A DNA stretch of 64,000 nucleotides. Source: Coprovicinus avistercoris (GTDB lineage: Bacteria > Actinomycetota > Coriobacteriia > Coriobacteriales > Atopobiaceae). Position numbers and translations under genes: made by a program. Of this stretch, positions 42,630-51,508 are shown one piece after another. Positions within the stretch are counted from its first letter, which is position 1. Each line of letters begins with the position of its first letter. The notes beneath the pieces were generated by a model. The model did no database searches, was not told the origin of the DNA, and saw nothing but the letters and a program-made list of their open reading frames with translations. The stretch covers positions 1 through 64,000 of the forward strand of contig DVMQ01000016.1 of NCBI GenBank assembly GCA_018714895.1, written 5' to 3'.

Positions 42630-43685
42630 ATGCGCATGTTTATGAATGATTACTCTGAGGGTGCAGCTCCGGCTCTTTTGGATGCACTTGTCGATACGAA
42701 CTATGAGCAGACGGTAGGCTACACCGAGGGCGATCCTCATACTGAGCATGCTCGCGAACTTATCCGTACGGCAGTTGGACGCAATGATGTGTCCGTTGAA
42801 TTTTGCATAGGTGGTACGTCAGCAAATCTCGTGTGCGTATCAGGCATGCTGCGCGACTACGAAGGTGTTATCTGCACGAAAGATGGTCATATCAATGTGC
42901 ATGAGACAGGAGCAATTGCTGCTTGCGGTCGCACCGTTCTTCCCACCGATGATGCTGATGGTTTTTTGAGTCCTGAAGCGGCGGAGCGTGTATGGCGTTT
43001 TCAAACTTCCACCGGTCGACATATGACACGCCCTGCACTGATCTATATCAGCAATACAACAGAGTTTGGTGGTGTCTGGACGCGCGACCGCTTGGATGCC
43101 ATATGTGATTGGGCTCATGGGCATGATTTGAAGGTGTATCTCGATGGGGCGCGTCTTGGCAGTGCCCTTACTGCCTCTAACAACGATATTACCCTTCCCT
43201 ATCTTGCACAAAAGGTTGATGCCTTCAGCATTGGAGGCACAAAAAACGGCATGCTCTTTGGCGAGGCAGTTGTCATCGCCGACAAGCAGCTTGCGCTAGA
43301 CTTCCCCTACCTGGTAAAAGAACGAGGCGGACTCTTGGCAAAAGGCCGCTTGCTTGGCGTTCAGTTTGAGACCGCCTTTGCGGGTGGCGCAGCCAACACG
43401 CCTGATGAGGCGCTGTATTGGCAGTTGGCAAGAAATGCAAACGTATGCGCCAATCATCTGCGCTCAGGCATGATTGAGGCTGGATACACCCCTTATGGCG
43501 ATTCCACTTCCAATCAACAGTTTTTTATTGTTTCCCCGGATAAGGCTGAACAGTTTGAGAAATCGAGCGGGTGCGAGGTTTTTCTGACACTCGAAGACGG
43601 GCAAAAAGTAATTCGCTTTGTCTGTTCTTGGGCAACCAAACTTAACGATGTAGATGAACTTCTGGAGTATGCTCGTGAGCTCTAA
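42630..43685 (+). CDS. Low-specificity threonine aldolase / beta-eliminating lyase
   Basis: 351-residue fold-type I PLP enzyme. Substrate-side residues lie in NDYSEGAAPALLDAL near the start, HINVHETGAI near 87, IYISNTTEFGG near 137, and KVYLDGARLGSAL near 168 (the PLP Asp). The PLP Lys is in FSIGGTKNGMLFGEA (about 205). It splits threonine or allo-threonine to glycine and acetaldehyde. It overlaps the EamA gene by 11 bases. Confidence 0.85.
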   Translation: MRMFMNDYSEGAAPALLDALVDTNYEQTVGYTEGDPHTEHARELIRTAVGRNDVSVEFCIGGTSANLVCVSGMLRDYEGVICTKDGHINVHETGAIAACGRTVLPTDDADGFLSPEAAERVWRFQTSTGRHMTRPALIYISNTTEFGGVWTRDRLDAICDWAHGHDLKVYLDGARLGSALTASNNDITLPYLAQKVDAFSIGGTKNGMLFGEAVVIADKQLALDFPYLVKERGGLLAKGRLLGVQFETAFAGGAANTPDEALYWQLARNANVCANHLRSGMIEAGYTPYGDSTSNQQFFIVSPDKAEQFEKSSGCEVFLTLEDGQKVIRFVCSWATKLNDVDELLEYAREL

Positions 43686-44691
43686 TACACACCCAAACAA
43701 GGCAGCTGAAATCACGTCTCAGCCGCTTAACAAGCCCTTTGTTCTTGTCATACTCGCAAGCCTCTCCTGCATTCTCTGGGGAAGCGCCTTGCCAGTTATT
43801 CGCTTGGGATACCAGATTCTCTCCATTTCCTCAAACGACACTGGTTCTCTTCTTCTGTTTGCCGGTTCGAGGTTCTTTTTGGCTGGTCTTGCCGTAACCC
43901 TTGTGCATGCTCTGGTGAACCCTGCGGCACGCCGACTGCCTAGCCGTAAGGAGATGGGCCTTGCAGCCGAGCTCTCGTTCTTTCAAACATTTGGACAGTA
44001 TGTATGCACCTATATTGGAACCGCGCATGCAACAGGTGTTAGCAGTTCGCTGTTACAAGGGGTAAGCGTTTTTGTCGCACTCCTTGTTTCTTCTCTTATT
44101 TTTCGCATGGAACAACTCACTGCGCGCAAAGCTCTGGGTTGCATCGTAGGCTTTGCAGGAGTGGCACTTTCTGCAGGCGATATTGCGTCTGCAGGCTTTT
44201 CTTTTGAGGGTGAGGGCATGATTGTGCTTGCCACCGTTATGGCAGCCATGTCAACGGTTTTAATGGCCCGCCACTCCCAAGGTCATTCACCTGTTATGCT
44301 CTGCGGATGGCAGTTCATGATCGGTGGCGTTGGACTCTTCGTTGTAGGTCTTGCTCTTGGCGGACATGTTGGTTTTGCTGAGCATCCCGCAGGTCTTCTC
44401 GTGCTTGCCTGGCTTGTTATGGTGTCAGCTGTTGCATATGGCGTTTGGAGTATGTTGCTTCGCGATAATGACGTTTCGCATGTCGCCATATTTGAGTTTG
44501 AAATTCCCGTATTTGGCGTTTTGATTTCACTTCTGTTGCTCGGCCCAGAGGGCACAACGGTCGGTTTTGCCACCGTTGCATCCCTTTTGCTTGTTGCAGG
44601 AGGTATCTACATTGTGGAACGCAGCCCCTTAGAAAAGCGAAGCACCGAAGAGGGCGAGCCAGCATGTCAGATAAGTGAAAGTTCCTCGTAA
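43675..44691 (+). CDS. EamA-family (DMT) transporter
   Basis: About 338 residues, ten predicted membrane segments in two EamA repeats (LASLSCILWGSALPVIRLG in the first; WLVMVSAVAYGVWSMLL in the second). The family exports amino acids and other metabolites; pairing with a threonine aldolase suggests amino acid export, as inference. GTG 43675 is preferred because GGAG lies 8 bases upstream inside the previous gene; ATG 43669 is an alternative. It overlaps the converging HAD gene by 25 bases. Confidence 0.85.
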   Translation: MSSNTHPNKAAEITSQPLNKPFVLVILASLSCILWGSALPVIRLGYQILSISSNDTGSLLLFAGSRFFLAGLAVTLVHALVNPAARRLPSRKEMGLAAELSFFQTFGQYVCTYIGTAHATGVSSSLLQGVSVFVALLVSSLIFRMEQLTARKALGCIVGFAGVALSAGDIASAGFSFEGEGMIVLATVMAAMSTVLMARHSQGHSPVMLCGWQFMIGGVGLFVVGLALGGHVGFAEHPAGLLVLAWLVMVSAVAYGVWSMLLRDNDVSHVAIFEFEIPVFGVLISLLLLGPEGTTVGFATVASLLLVAGGIYIVERSPLEKRSTEEGEPACQISESSS

Positions 44692-45311
44692 GAAGCAAAC
44701 GTTTCATCTGCAGCACTTACATCCTGCACAACCGATCCACCTGTAAAAGCTATGGTATGCATGCCAGCCGCTTTACCAGCAGCAATACCAGTCGGTGAAT
44801 CTTCAACGACAATGCACTCCTCCGGTTTTAGACCCAAGAATCCGAGTGCAGTGAGGTATGGATCGGGTGCAGGCTTTCCTACAAGATCCATGTCGCCGCC
44901 AACAAAGGCATCAAAATGGGATGTTATGCCAAAGCGATTGCAGGCATACACAATCTCATACGTATCAGTCGTAGAAACAAGAGCGAGACGAATGCCGTGG
45001 GCAACCAAGTCGTCCAAAACCTTTTTTGCACCAGGAACAAGCCCTTGGAGCCGCTCTTTATAGATAACATCGTTGCGTTGACGACGTGCCTCAAACTCAG
45101 GGTAGGTAATTTCTACGCCATGGCGGGCAAACATCGCCGGTACCGACTCTAATCCTGTTGTGCCAATAAGCGAACGAAGGTCCTGTTCATCAAGCCTAAT
45201 GCCATACTGTGCTGCAACAGCTTGATCAAGCTCAAAGCCAAGTATTTCCGTATCCGCAAGTGTTCCGTCAAAATCAAAAAGCACACCCTTGAGATTTTCG
45301 GGACGGGCCAT
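44667..45311 (-). CDS. HAD-superfamily phosphatase, beta-phosphoglucomutase-like
   Basis: 214 residues: LFDFDGTLADTE (motif I) near residue 11, ALVSTTDTYE (motif II) near 113, GKPAPDPYL with the motif III Lys near 143, and VVEDSPTGIAAGKAAGM (motif IV) near 165. It is a small-molecule phosphatase or phosphomutase with unknown substrate. ATG 45311 has GGAGG upstream. Its 3' end overlaps the converging EamA gene. Confidence 0.88.
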   Translation of the reverse strand: MARPENLKGVLFDFDGTLADTEILGFELDQAVAAQYGIRLDEQDLRSLIGTTGLESVPAMFARHGVEITYPEFEARRQRNDVIYKERLQGLVPGAKKVLDDLVAHGIRLALVSTTDTYEIVYACNRFGITSHFDAFVGGDMDLVGKPAPDPYLTALGFLGLKPEECIVVEDSPTGIAAGKAAGMHTIAFTGGSVVQDVSAADETFASYEELSLI

Positions 45312-45342
45312 GCCACACCTCCGTGGTCGCACCAAGCACCTA

Positions 45343-45408
45343 TAAAAAATGGACAAGCTCCGTAATTCTGTATCTCAATTGGTATCAGAATTAAAGGAAC
45401 TTGTCCAT
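45343..45408 (-). terminator. Intrinsic terminator of the pit-DUF47 operon
   Basis: Long imperfect hairpin: ATGGACAAG / CTTGTCCAT outer arms, TCC/GGA, and AATTCTG / CAGAATT inner arms. On the minus strand it is followed by TTTTTT. It lies 44 bases after the DUF47 stop. Confidence 0.82.
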
Positions 45409-45451
45409 ATTAGACAGGCGGATAGCACCGCCGCAACATATAAACGTGGAT

Positions 45452-46072
45452 TTAAGCGCTCTTCATAACAACCGAACGAACGACGCCAGCAGACTTATCA
45501 CACGCATCGAGGCACAGCTCCATGCGGTCAAAAAGACGCAGCCAGGTAACACTGGTACGGCCATTCTCCTCATCGCGGAACAGACGCCTTAAAGCAGTTG
45601 AGTAAACAATGTCGCCTTCATCCTCAATGCTTGAGATCATGATGGCCTTGTCCATAACCGTTCGATCGCTCTTGAAGTTGGGAAGTCTATCAATCATGTC
45701 ATACACTTCGCCAACACAACGAACGGTGAGCTCAGCAAGCTGTGGCGCCTCTTCACGGGTGTCTGAAATGTTAAACAAGTCGAGACGAACAACAACACCA
45801 TTCATCATGTCGACGATGTCGTCAAGCGCAAGAGCCAAATCAGAGATATCCTCACGCTCAAAAGGCGTAATGAACGAGGTGTAGAGGTTCTCCATAATGC
45901 GCTTTACTTTTTCATCGCATTCGGTCTCATACACCTTCATCTGAGGAATACGTGCGATGGACTCTGGGAATTCGCAGATGATGTCCTTGTATTCATCGGC
46001 GGCCTCAACAATCTTGCTGGCAAGGTCGCGCAGCATGGTGTAGAAGTGATCTTCTTTCTTAATACGTGCCAT
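45452..46072 (-). CDS. DUF47 (PhoU-like) phosphate transport accessory protein
   Basis: 206 residues, all-helical PhoU-like fold with the conserved segments CDEKVKRIMENLYTSFITPFEREDI (shown in part: DEKVKRIM and TPFEREDI near 68-74) and LALALDDIVDMMNGV. Proteins of this family are encoded beside Pit phosphate transporters and regulate them. It follows the pit gene by 80 bases on the minus strand, and the operon ends at a hairpin terminator. Confidence 0.9.
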   Translation of the reverse strand: MARIKKEDHFYTMLRDLASKIVEAADEYKDIICEFPESIARIPQMKVYETECDEKVKRIMENLYTSFITPFEREDISDLALALDDIVDMMNGVVVRLDLFNISDTREEAPQLAELTVRCVGEVYDMIDRLPNFKSDRTVMDKAIMISSIEDEGDIVYSTALRRLFRDEENGRTSVTWLRLFDRMELCLDACDKSAGVVRSVVMKSA

Positions 46073-46152
46073 AGGAGCTCCTTTACTTGGCGCTAGCCGG
46101 TTGGCGCGAAAGCAATCTTGTCAAAAGCGCGCCATACCTCCAGACCCGAGCG

Positions 46153-47202
46153 TTAAAACAGTACGAGAAATACCTTTGCCAGCACAAAACCGATAATGCC
46201 GCAGCCTGGGAAGGTAAATACCCAGGTAAATACCATTTCCTTTGCTACCTGCCAGCGAACAGAGCGAATGTTCTTTGCTGCTCCTGCGCCCATAATAGCT
46301 GCTGTCTTGGTATGGGTAGTCGACACGGGAAGTCCTGTCAGGGTAGCGATAAGCAGGCTTGCGCTTGCAGAGAGAGAAGCTGCAAACCCCTGGTACTTCT
46401 CGAGATTTGCCATCTCCATACCAACTTTTTTGATAATGCGCTTGCCACCTACAGCAGTACCCAACGCCATCGTGGCAGCACAAAGAACTTCAATCCACAG
46501 AGGGAATCCCTGGACATCACTGATGTTTGCCCCTACGGATAGCACGATAGCAAGCATTGCGGTAGACATGAACTTCTGACCATCTTGTGCGCCATGCATC
46601 AAGGCAACAAAAGCCGAGCCCAGAACCTGAAGGCCGCCAAAAGCATTGTCAGCACGACGACGATCAACATTACGACAAAGGCGTTGGATGAGCTTGGTGA
46701 TACCCCAGCCAGCTCCAAATCCCAAGACTGTGGAAAGAATAAGGCCATAAATAACCTTTATCCACTCTGCCCCATTCACGCCATCAAAGCCACCCTGCAC
46801 AGCAAGGGCAGCACCGGTAAGGCCAGCGATAAGCGCGTGGCTTTCACTGGTAGGAATACCAAACAACCAAGCACCAATGCCCCAGGCCACGATACCCACT
46901 GTTGCCGCAGCGAGTGCAATAAGTGCTGCATGCGAATCTCCACCAAAGTCAACCATGCCAGAGATGGTGTCGGCAACGGCTGTGGAGATGAGCGACATGA
47001 GTACAAGACCCACGAAGTTGCAGACTACGCTCATTGCAATTGCTGCATTGATACCAATGGAACGAGTACCAACCGACTCTGCAATTGCATTTGCAGCGTC
47101 GGTAGCGCCGTTAACGAAAATCGTGCCCAGAACCAGCACGATTACCACGGCTAGAAAGGGGTTCGAGGCAAGGGTCTCAAGAAAGAGCGAGAAACTAACC
47201 AC
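46153..47202 (-). CDS. Inorganic phosphate transporter, PiT family
   Basis: About 349 residues with about ten membrane segments. PiT signatures: NGATDAANAIAESVGT near 35, and its inverted-repeat partner LMHGAQDGQKFMS near 205. It takes up phosphate with a proton or cation. GTG 47202 is preferred because AAGGAGA sits five bases upstream; an earlier GTG (47220) lies before the ribosome site. It forms an operon with the DUF47 gene. Confidence 0.9.
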   Translation of the reverse strand: MVSFSLFLETLASNPFLAVVIVLVLGTIFVNGATDAANAIAESVGTRSIGINAAIAMSVVCNFVGLVLMSLISTAVADTISGMVDFGGDSHAALIALAAATVGIVAWGIGAWLFGIPTSESHALIAGLTGAALAVQGGFDGVNGAEWIKVIYGLILSTVLGFGAGWGITKLIQRLCRNVDRRRADNAFGGLQVLGSAFVALMHGAQDGQKFMSTAMLAIVLSVGANISDVQGFPLWIEVLCAATMALGTAVGGKRIIKKVGMEMANLEKYQGFAASLSASASLLIATLTGLPVSTTHTKTAAIMGAGAAKNIRSVRWQVAKEMVFTWVFTFPGCGIIGFVLAKVFLVLF

Positions 47203-47401
47203 ATGTCTCCTTTCAGACACTTACTGCCTAGATGACATTTTAGTTGAGTTTTAGCTTTGTAAGCTCCACGTTAAGAGTTTTGTTAGGGAAATGTTTGCTT
47301 CTGCTTGCCCGCTGCCTTTTGTCCGGCAAATGTCCAGCTATGGTATCGGAACAGATGGTAGAGACATGGCACTACAATTGCTGCAAAATCTTCGAGCGCC
47401 G

Positions 47402-48592
47402 TCAATACGAATTCGCATCCGAAAGATGGGCAATCATCTCGACAATCTCTTGATAGCGCGGATCGTCACCCGCAAGTTTGCGCCACTCGGAGGATAACAA
47501 CCGCTCGACAAGCGTCTGACGCATAAGCGCGGCAATGTCGTTCGCCTGATGGACTTTGTGCTCAGCCCAGGCCTCACCAACTCGGGAGGAATCAAAGTTG
47601 TCAGCTATGTAGTCCCAAAACGGAGACTCAGACGAGCTCGGAGCCGTCTGAGTCTCAATCACAGTATCAACCACACGCACAAGAGCTTTAAGTGCTTCGT
47701 CCTTCTCATCCGCGCGACGTAAAGCTTCGGAGAGCTCGAGGGATATCGTAGTCGAGAAGAATGGGTTTACCGCATCCATATCCAGAGCCTCGAAGACAGT
47801 CTGTGCAGCTGAACCAGCAGCTCGCGCGAACGCTACATCGTCCCGCATCCCCATCTCCTGCATGAGTGACGAGAGCACGAAGTGCGTAGCTCTCAGACGT
47901 TCCATCTGAAGAAGTTTAAGAGCATCATCGTTGCGTCCAAGCTTGCGATAGGCAGAAGCAAGGAGCATCGTCGGGGCGCTTGCATCCTGTCGTCGCACGA
48001 GTGGCTCCAAGACCGAAGCAGTCTCATCGAAGCGGCCTGCCTGAAAGAGTACTGTGGCCCTCTGTTGCTGTGCAAGAAAGAGCGTCGATGGATCCGTTGC
48101 CGTTTCGAGTACATGTTCGATAAGGACGAGTGCCTCGTCTGTGAGTGTATCCGCATCAGGCATGTTGCGACGAGCGCTGTCCTGCTCAGGTACCGGCGTG
48201 AAAGACGTTGTCATACCCGCACCCCACACCGTGAGCAGCGACGCGAGCATAAGCAATAGATTCATATCGGAGTAGTGTTCGGTGGCGAGCATGCGTAGAC
48301 GTTCGTGTGCAGCAACAAGATCCTGCTCGGCCAGTGCACACACCTCGACGTAGCGTGTGGCAGACTCTTCCTCAGTAAGCTCGTTTCGCCAGTCGAAAAG
48401 CTCATCTAAGGTAAGTGAGAAGTACGCAGCGATGCGAGGCAGTAGGCTCACATCCGGCAAGCTCTGCTCGAGCTCCCACTTTGAGACGGCAGCCTTTGAA
48501 ACACTCAGGTGGGCGGCGAGCTCCTCTTGCGTGACACCTCTGCGACGGCGCTCTCGTGCAATGGTACGACCGATGTTAATGGTTGTGTCCAT
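47402..48592 (-). CDS. XRE-family regulator with C-terminal helical-repeat domain
   Basis: 396 residues. The N-terminal helix-turn-helix spans residues ~5-60 (RRRGVTQEELAAHLSVSKAA, then VSKWELEQSLPD). The remainder is alpha-helical with TPR-like pairs (FLAQQQRATVLFQAGRFDE, MLLASAYRKLGRNDDAL). Such two-part regulators bind a peptide or protein signal through the repeat part. It lies alone on the minus strand; a perfect inverted repeat sits 75 bases upstream. Slightly higher GC than the neighbours. Targets unknown. Confidence 0.85.
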   Translation of the reverse strand: MDTTINIGRTIARERRRRGVTQEELAAHLSVSKAAVSKWELEQSLPDVSLLPRIAAYFSLTLDELFDWRNELTEEESATRYVEVCALAEQDLVAAHERLRMLATEHYSDMNLLLMLASLLTVWGAGMTTSFTPVPEQDSARRNMPDADTLTDEALVLIEHVLETATDPSTLFLAQQQRATVLFQAGRFDETASVLEPLVRRQDASAPTMLLASAYRKLGRNDDALKLLQMERLRATHFVLSSLMQEMGMRDDVAFARAAGSAAQTVFEALDMDAVNPFFSTTISLELSEALRRADEKDEALKALVRVVDTVIETQTAPSSSESPFWDYIADNFDSSRVGEAWAEHKVHQANDIAALMRQTLVERLLSSEWRKLAGDDPRYQEIVEMIAHLSDANSY

Positions 48593-48666
48593 GATGCTCC
48601 TCTGATGCTGTAATCGGCTGGTAGTCCCAGTATGAAGTCGAACTGGAGTGGAATCAAAGGAGCGCT

Positions 48667-48694
48667 AGTTGACGTTTCTCATATACAGTCAACT
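48667..48694. promoter_or_regulatory. Candidate operator and -35 region of the XRE regulator gene
   Basis: Perfect 7-bp inverted repeat AGTTGAC, 14 bases, GTCAACT. The minus-strand reading includes TTGACT as a -35 hexamer. Position suggests autoregulation; not proven. Confidence 0.4.
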
Positions 48695-48726
48695 GGCATT
48701 CGATGTTTTATTTACCTTTACACTAA

Positions 48727-48760
48727 AGAAAAAAGGTCAGCAGCCACACGACCACTGACC
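48727..48760 (-). terminator. Terminator after tRNA-Thr
   Basis: GGTCAG / CTGACC arms around a 14-base loop, followed on the minus strand by TTTTTTTCTTT, 12 bases after the tRNA CCA end. Confidence 0.75.
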
Positions 48761-48771
48761 TGCAAATTTAC

Positions 48772-48847
48772 TGGAGCCAGCTACCAGACTCGAACTGGTG
48801 GCCCCCGCTTTACGAGAGCGGTGCTCTACCGACTGAGCTAAGCTGGC
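48772..48847 (-). tRNA. tRNA-Thr (anticodon CGT)
   Basis: 76-base cloverleaf on the minus strand: acceptor arms GCCAGCT / AGCTGGC, D-arm GCTCAGTCGGTAGAGC, anticodon stem CCGCT / AGCGG with loop containing CGT, T-arm ACCAG-TTCGAGT-CTGGT, and an encoded CCA. The anticodon CGT reads ACG, so threonine. No integrase or attachment repeat was seen beside it. Confidence 0.95.
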
Positions 48848-48967
48848 GCGGTTAACAACTATACGGGGGTTGCCACGTTTTTTCAAGCAAAAGCTCAAAG
48901 CTCTTATATGCGCATAAAAAGAGCATTATCGATAGCAACGTCCCTGCGGCAAAACGCCGTATAGAAA

Positions 48968-50179
48968 CTACAGCGCTTTAAGGACTCCCCTTACCAGACG
49001 TTCAAAGTCATCTGCATGAAGCTCGGCTTCGGCCAGCACGCTTTCGTGGGTAACCGTTGGGTCGCCTGCGGCATTTGCCGCAAGGGTTAGACCCAGGACC
49101 TGCATACCCAAAGCATGAGCCATGATAACTTCGCATACCGTAGACATGCCCACATAAGACACGCCCATAGCACGAAGTGCCGCAACCTCAGCAGGTGTTT
49201 CGAAGCTAGGTCCTAAGAGGCCTGCGTACACGCCTTCCTGAACCGAAATGCCCAAGTCATCGGCCACATTGTGTGCAAGAGCGCGCAAATAAGGTGTATA
49301 GGCATCTGTCATGCCCACGAAAGGTGTTTCAAGATCGCGTAGGTTCTCTTCCTTCGCAAGAGGATTCGCGCCCGTAAGATTGATGTGATCCGTAAGAATA
49401 CCAAGGCCCTTACTCGCCATACCCTCAACCGCGCCAGTTGCGCAGGCAAACATAATGCTGCGGCAACCCAAACGATATGCATGACGCACAAGCGCCGTCA
49501 CTTCATAGGCGGAGTAGCCCTGATACAGATGAATGCGACCTGGATATACCACCACCGGTACACCATCTACCGTGCCTATCGTAGCTTCAAAGCTATGACC
49601 AGCAACAGGTGTGGCATCTGTTGGGAAATCCTCGATATCGCGATAAGCAATGCGACGAACCGGATGGACAAGTCCAGCAAGATGGCCCAATCCACTGCCC
49701 AGCACAATGGCAACCGGATGCTCAACGGACGGCTTACACTTGATAACTTCGTCCTCGCTCACCACACACACTCCCTCATCCTTCAGCAGACGTGTAAATA
49801 CACCATCTCCTGGAATCAAAGTTTTACTGTATGTTCCATCGTAAACGCATCCGACACCACAAGAAGGGCTCTTTGCCTTCAAGACGGCCAGCGGAGCAGA
49901 ACTTGCAAGCGCACCAGATTTATGTACGCGATCCAAACTCAGCTCTGCACCACGCTGAAACGCATCGGTCACATCAGTTCCATCCCGCAAATACACGCCA
50001 TTATCACGCTGTTCAGCAGGCGGCCGAGGAATAGGAAGCCCAGAGGCAGTCTCCGGACAAACGCGGCAAACCTCAACTCCGGGCTTTTGAGCAAATTCAA
50101 CAACGGCAGGACATGGCTTAGCCTTGCCGTTATACCGGCAAGCAACACCTAGCAAACAATTGCTCACAATAACGCGCAT
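48968..50179 (-). CDS. DUF523 domain fused to purine nucleoside phosphorylase
   Basis: 403 residues in two parts. Residues 1-145 are a DUF523 domain with its conserved cysteines (SNCLLGVACRYNGK, CPETASGLPIPRPPAEQ, KSPSCGVG). Residues ~150-403 are a trimeric-type purine nucleoside phosphorylase: VLGSGLGHLAG (about 157), PVAGHSFEATIG, VYPGRIHLYQGYSAYEV (about 212), and VGMSTVCEVIMAHALGM near 350. PNP splits inosine and guanosine with phosphate in purine salvage. DUF523 has no settled function. The two are normally separate proteins. ATG 50179 has AAGGGCAGGG upstream. It follows the SurA-like gene by 17 bases. Confidence 0.9.
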   Translation of the reverse strand: MRVIVSNCLLGVACRYNGKAKPCPAVVEFAQKPGVEVCRVCPETASGLPIPRPPAEQRDNGVYLRDGTDVTDAFQRGAELSLDRVHKSGALASSAPLAVLKAKSPSCGVGCVYDGTYSKTLIPGDGVFTRLLKDEGVCVVSEDEVIKCKPSVEHPVAIVLGSGLGHLAGLVHPVRRIAYRDIEDFPTDATPVAGHSFEATIGTVDGVPVVVYPGRIHLYQGYSAYEVTALVRHAYRLGCRSIMFACATGAVEGMASKGLGILTDHINLTGANPLAKEENLRDLETPFVGMTDAYTPYLRALAHNVADDLGISVQEGVYAGLLGPSFETPAEVAALRAMGVSYVGMSTVCEVIMAHALGMQVLGLTLAANAAGDPTVTHESVLAEAELHADDFERLVRGVLKAL

Positions 50180-50196
50180 GCCCTGCCCTTTCGAAC

Positions 50197-51381
50197 CTAA
50201 GCAGTCAGTGTCGAAACATCAATGGTTGCGTTCGACAGGCAGCCGTTATAGAAGTCTGTCCAAGCACTGGTAGACTGTGAGTACTCTTCTACATATTGCT
50301 GATAAGCCGTGTAGTAGGCTGTAAGCGCCTGATTATAGGTTGCGGAATCAGCACTAAACTGCTCACTGCCCAAGGCGCTATAGAAGGGGCCATCGGTGCG
50401 TGCCCACGTGTTTGCATCGGCATCCCATTCATCACCAAGCAAGCCTACGATATATGCTCCGTAAGTAGCATTGGGAGTATCTTCCTGCCCCTCTTCTGGC
50501 TCTTCCGGTGCAGTAGGAGCAGTAATACTTGTCTCAGTGACAACAGAATCGTATAGCTTACGGGTACCTGCAGCCTCAGTAAGAACTTCTTTGACTGAAG
50601 CCTCATCCATGCCATATTGCTCGGCAATTTGTGCGTAATCGCTGGTTCCCAAATACTCTTCGGCATACGCCTGGACGTCTGCATCGCTCACTGTAATGCC
50701 AGCTTTTTCGACCTCTGCCTGCAAAACCTTATTGCGAGCAGCAGAAATAGCACCCTCAGCAGAAGGCATATTATATGTGCCATCATCGTTTTTCATGGCT
50801 TCAAGCGTAGAGGTTGCCTCAATGGCCTCCTGAGCAGTGATGTCATATGTCTTACCCTCATAGCTCATCGTGGCAACAACGGTATTGAGCTCATTTTCTG
50901 AAAGAGTTGTGCGTCCCTGAGCAGAGATGCCTCCCAACAGAAAATGGCCAACAAGTACGCCAACAAGTATGCAGGCAACAGCAATGGCAGCGATGCTCCA
51001 CTTTGGCAGTGATATTTCTTGAGCAAGAGGTTTATCGGTAGCTGTTGAAGCCTTTTGCTGCTGAGCACGCTGTTCACGGTGGCGCACGGAGCGCTTGGCT
51101 TTGCGCTGCTCAACAGTCATATGCTCGGTTTCTACTTCGTCGGCATTGTCAGCCTCGGATACTTCCTCTGAGGCATCCTCAGAACCTGAGGCGTCCGCCT
51201 CGTCTTCGTCGACATGGGAGGGATCGGCTTCACCCTCTTTTTCAGCAGCTTCCTCGTCAGATTCAGCCGCATCGATGTCTTGCGGCTCTTTTACTTCCTC
51301 ATCAAGGCTCTCATCATGCTCTGATTCTGTATGCTCAAGCTCTTCGGGCTCGAGATTATGCTTCTCAGTATCTTCAGCCAT
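50197..51381 (-). CDS. Membrane-anchored SurA-N-like extracytoplasmic protein
   Basis: 394 residues. Residues 1-100 are very acidic and cytoplasmic (mostly Glu, Asp, Ser, Ala). A short basic stretch (RKAKRSVRHREQRAQQQKAS) precedes one membrane helix (WSIAAIAVACILVGVLVGHFLL, about 125-147, here partly shown as IAVACILVGVLVGH). The outer part resembles the SurA N-terminal chaperone module (VSDADVQAYAEEYLGTSDYA, EQYGMDEASVKEVLTEAAG). No parvulin isomerase domain is evident, so a chaperone or trigger-like role outside the membrane is an inference. It precedes the PNP fusion gene. Confidence 0.7.
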   Translation of the reverse strand: MAEDTEKHNLEPEELEHTESEHDESLDEEVKEPQDIDAAESDEEAAEKEGEADPSHVDEDEADASGSEDASEEVSEADNADEVETEHMTVEQRKAKRSVRHREQRAQQQKASTATDKPLAQEISLPKWSIAAIAVACILVGVLVGHFLLGGISAQGRTTLSENELNTVVATMSYEGKTYDITAQEAIEATSTLEAMKNDDGTYNMPSAEGAISAARNKVLQAEVEKAGITVSDADVQAYAEEYLGTSDYAQIAEQYGMDEASVKEVLTEAAGTRKLYDSVVTETSITAPTAPEEPEEGQEDTPNATYGAYIVGLLGDEWDADANTWARTDGPFYSALGSEQFSADSATYNQALTAYYTAYQQYVEEYSQSTSAWTDFYNGCLSNATIDVSTLTA

Positions 51382-51508
51382 AGGTTAGCTAACCTTCCGT
51401 CGAATCCATCTCAGTCGGCACAGACACCGACTGCTTCAGAGTACCATCCACAGGACTCTACCCAGCTTGTCCATAGAAGAGACATGGTTCTTTCAGCAAA
51501 CTTAAAAT

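Noticed and set aside
45343..45408. Long inverted repeat as a miniature transposable element
   Set aside because: It ends in a T-run on the minus strand directly after the pit-DUF47 genes and behaves as a terminator; no target duplication seen.
48772..48847. tRNA-Thr as the attachment site of an integrated element
   Set aside because: No integrase gene or repeated tRNA 3' end was seen nearby; flanking genes look like core genome.
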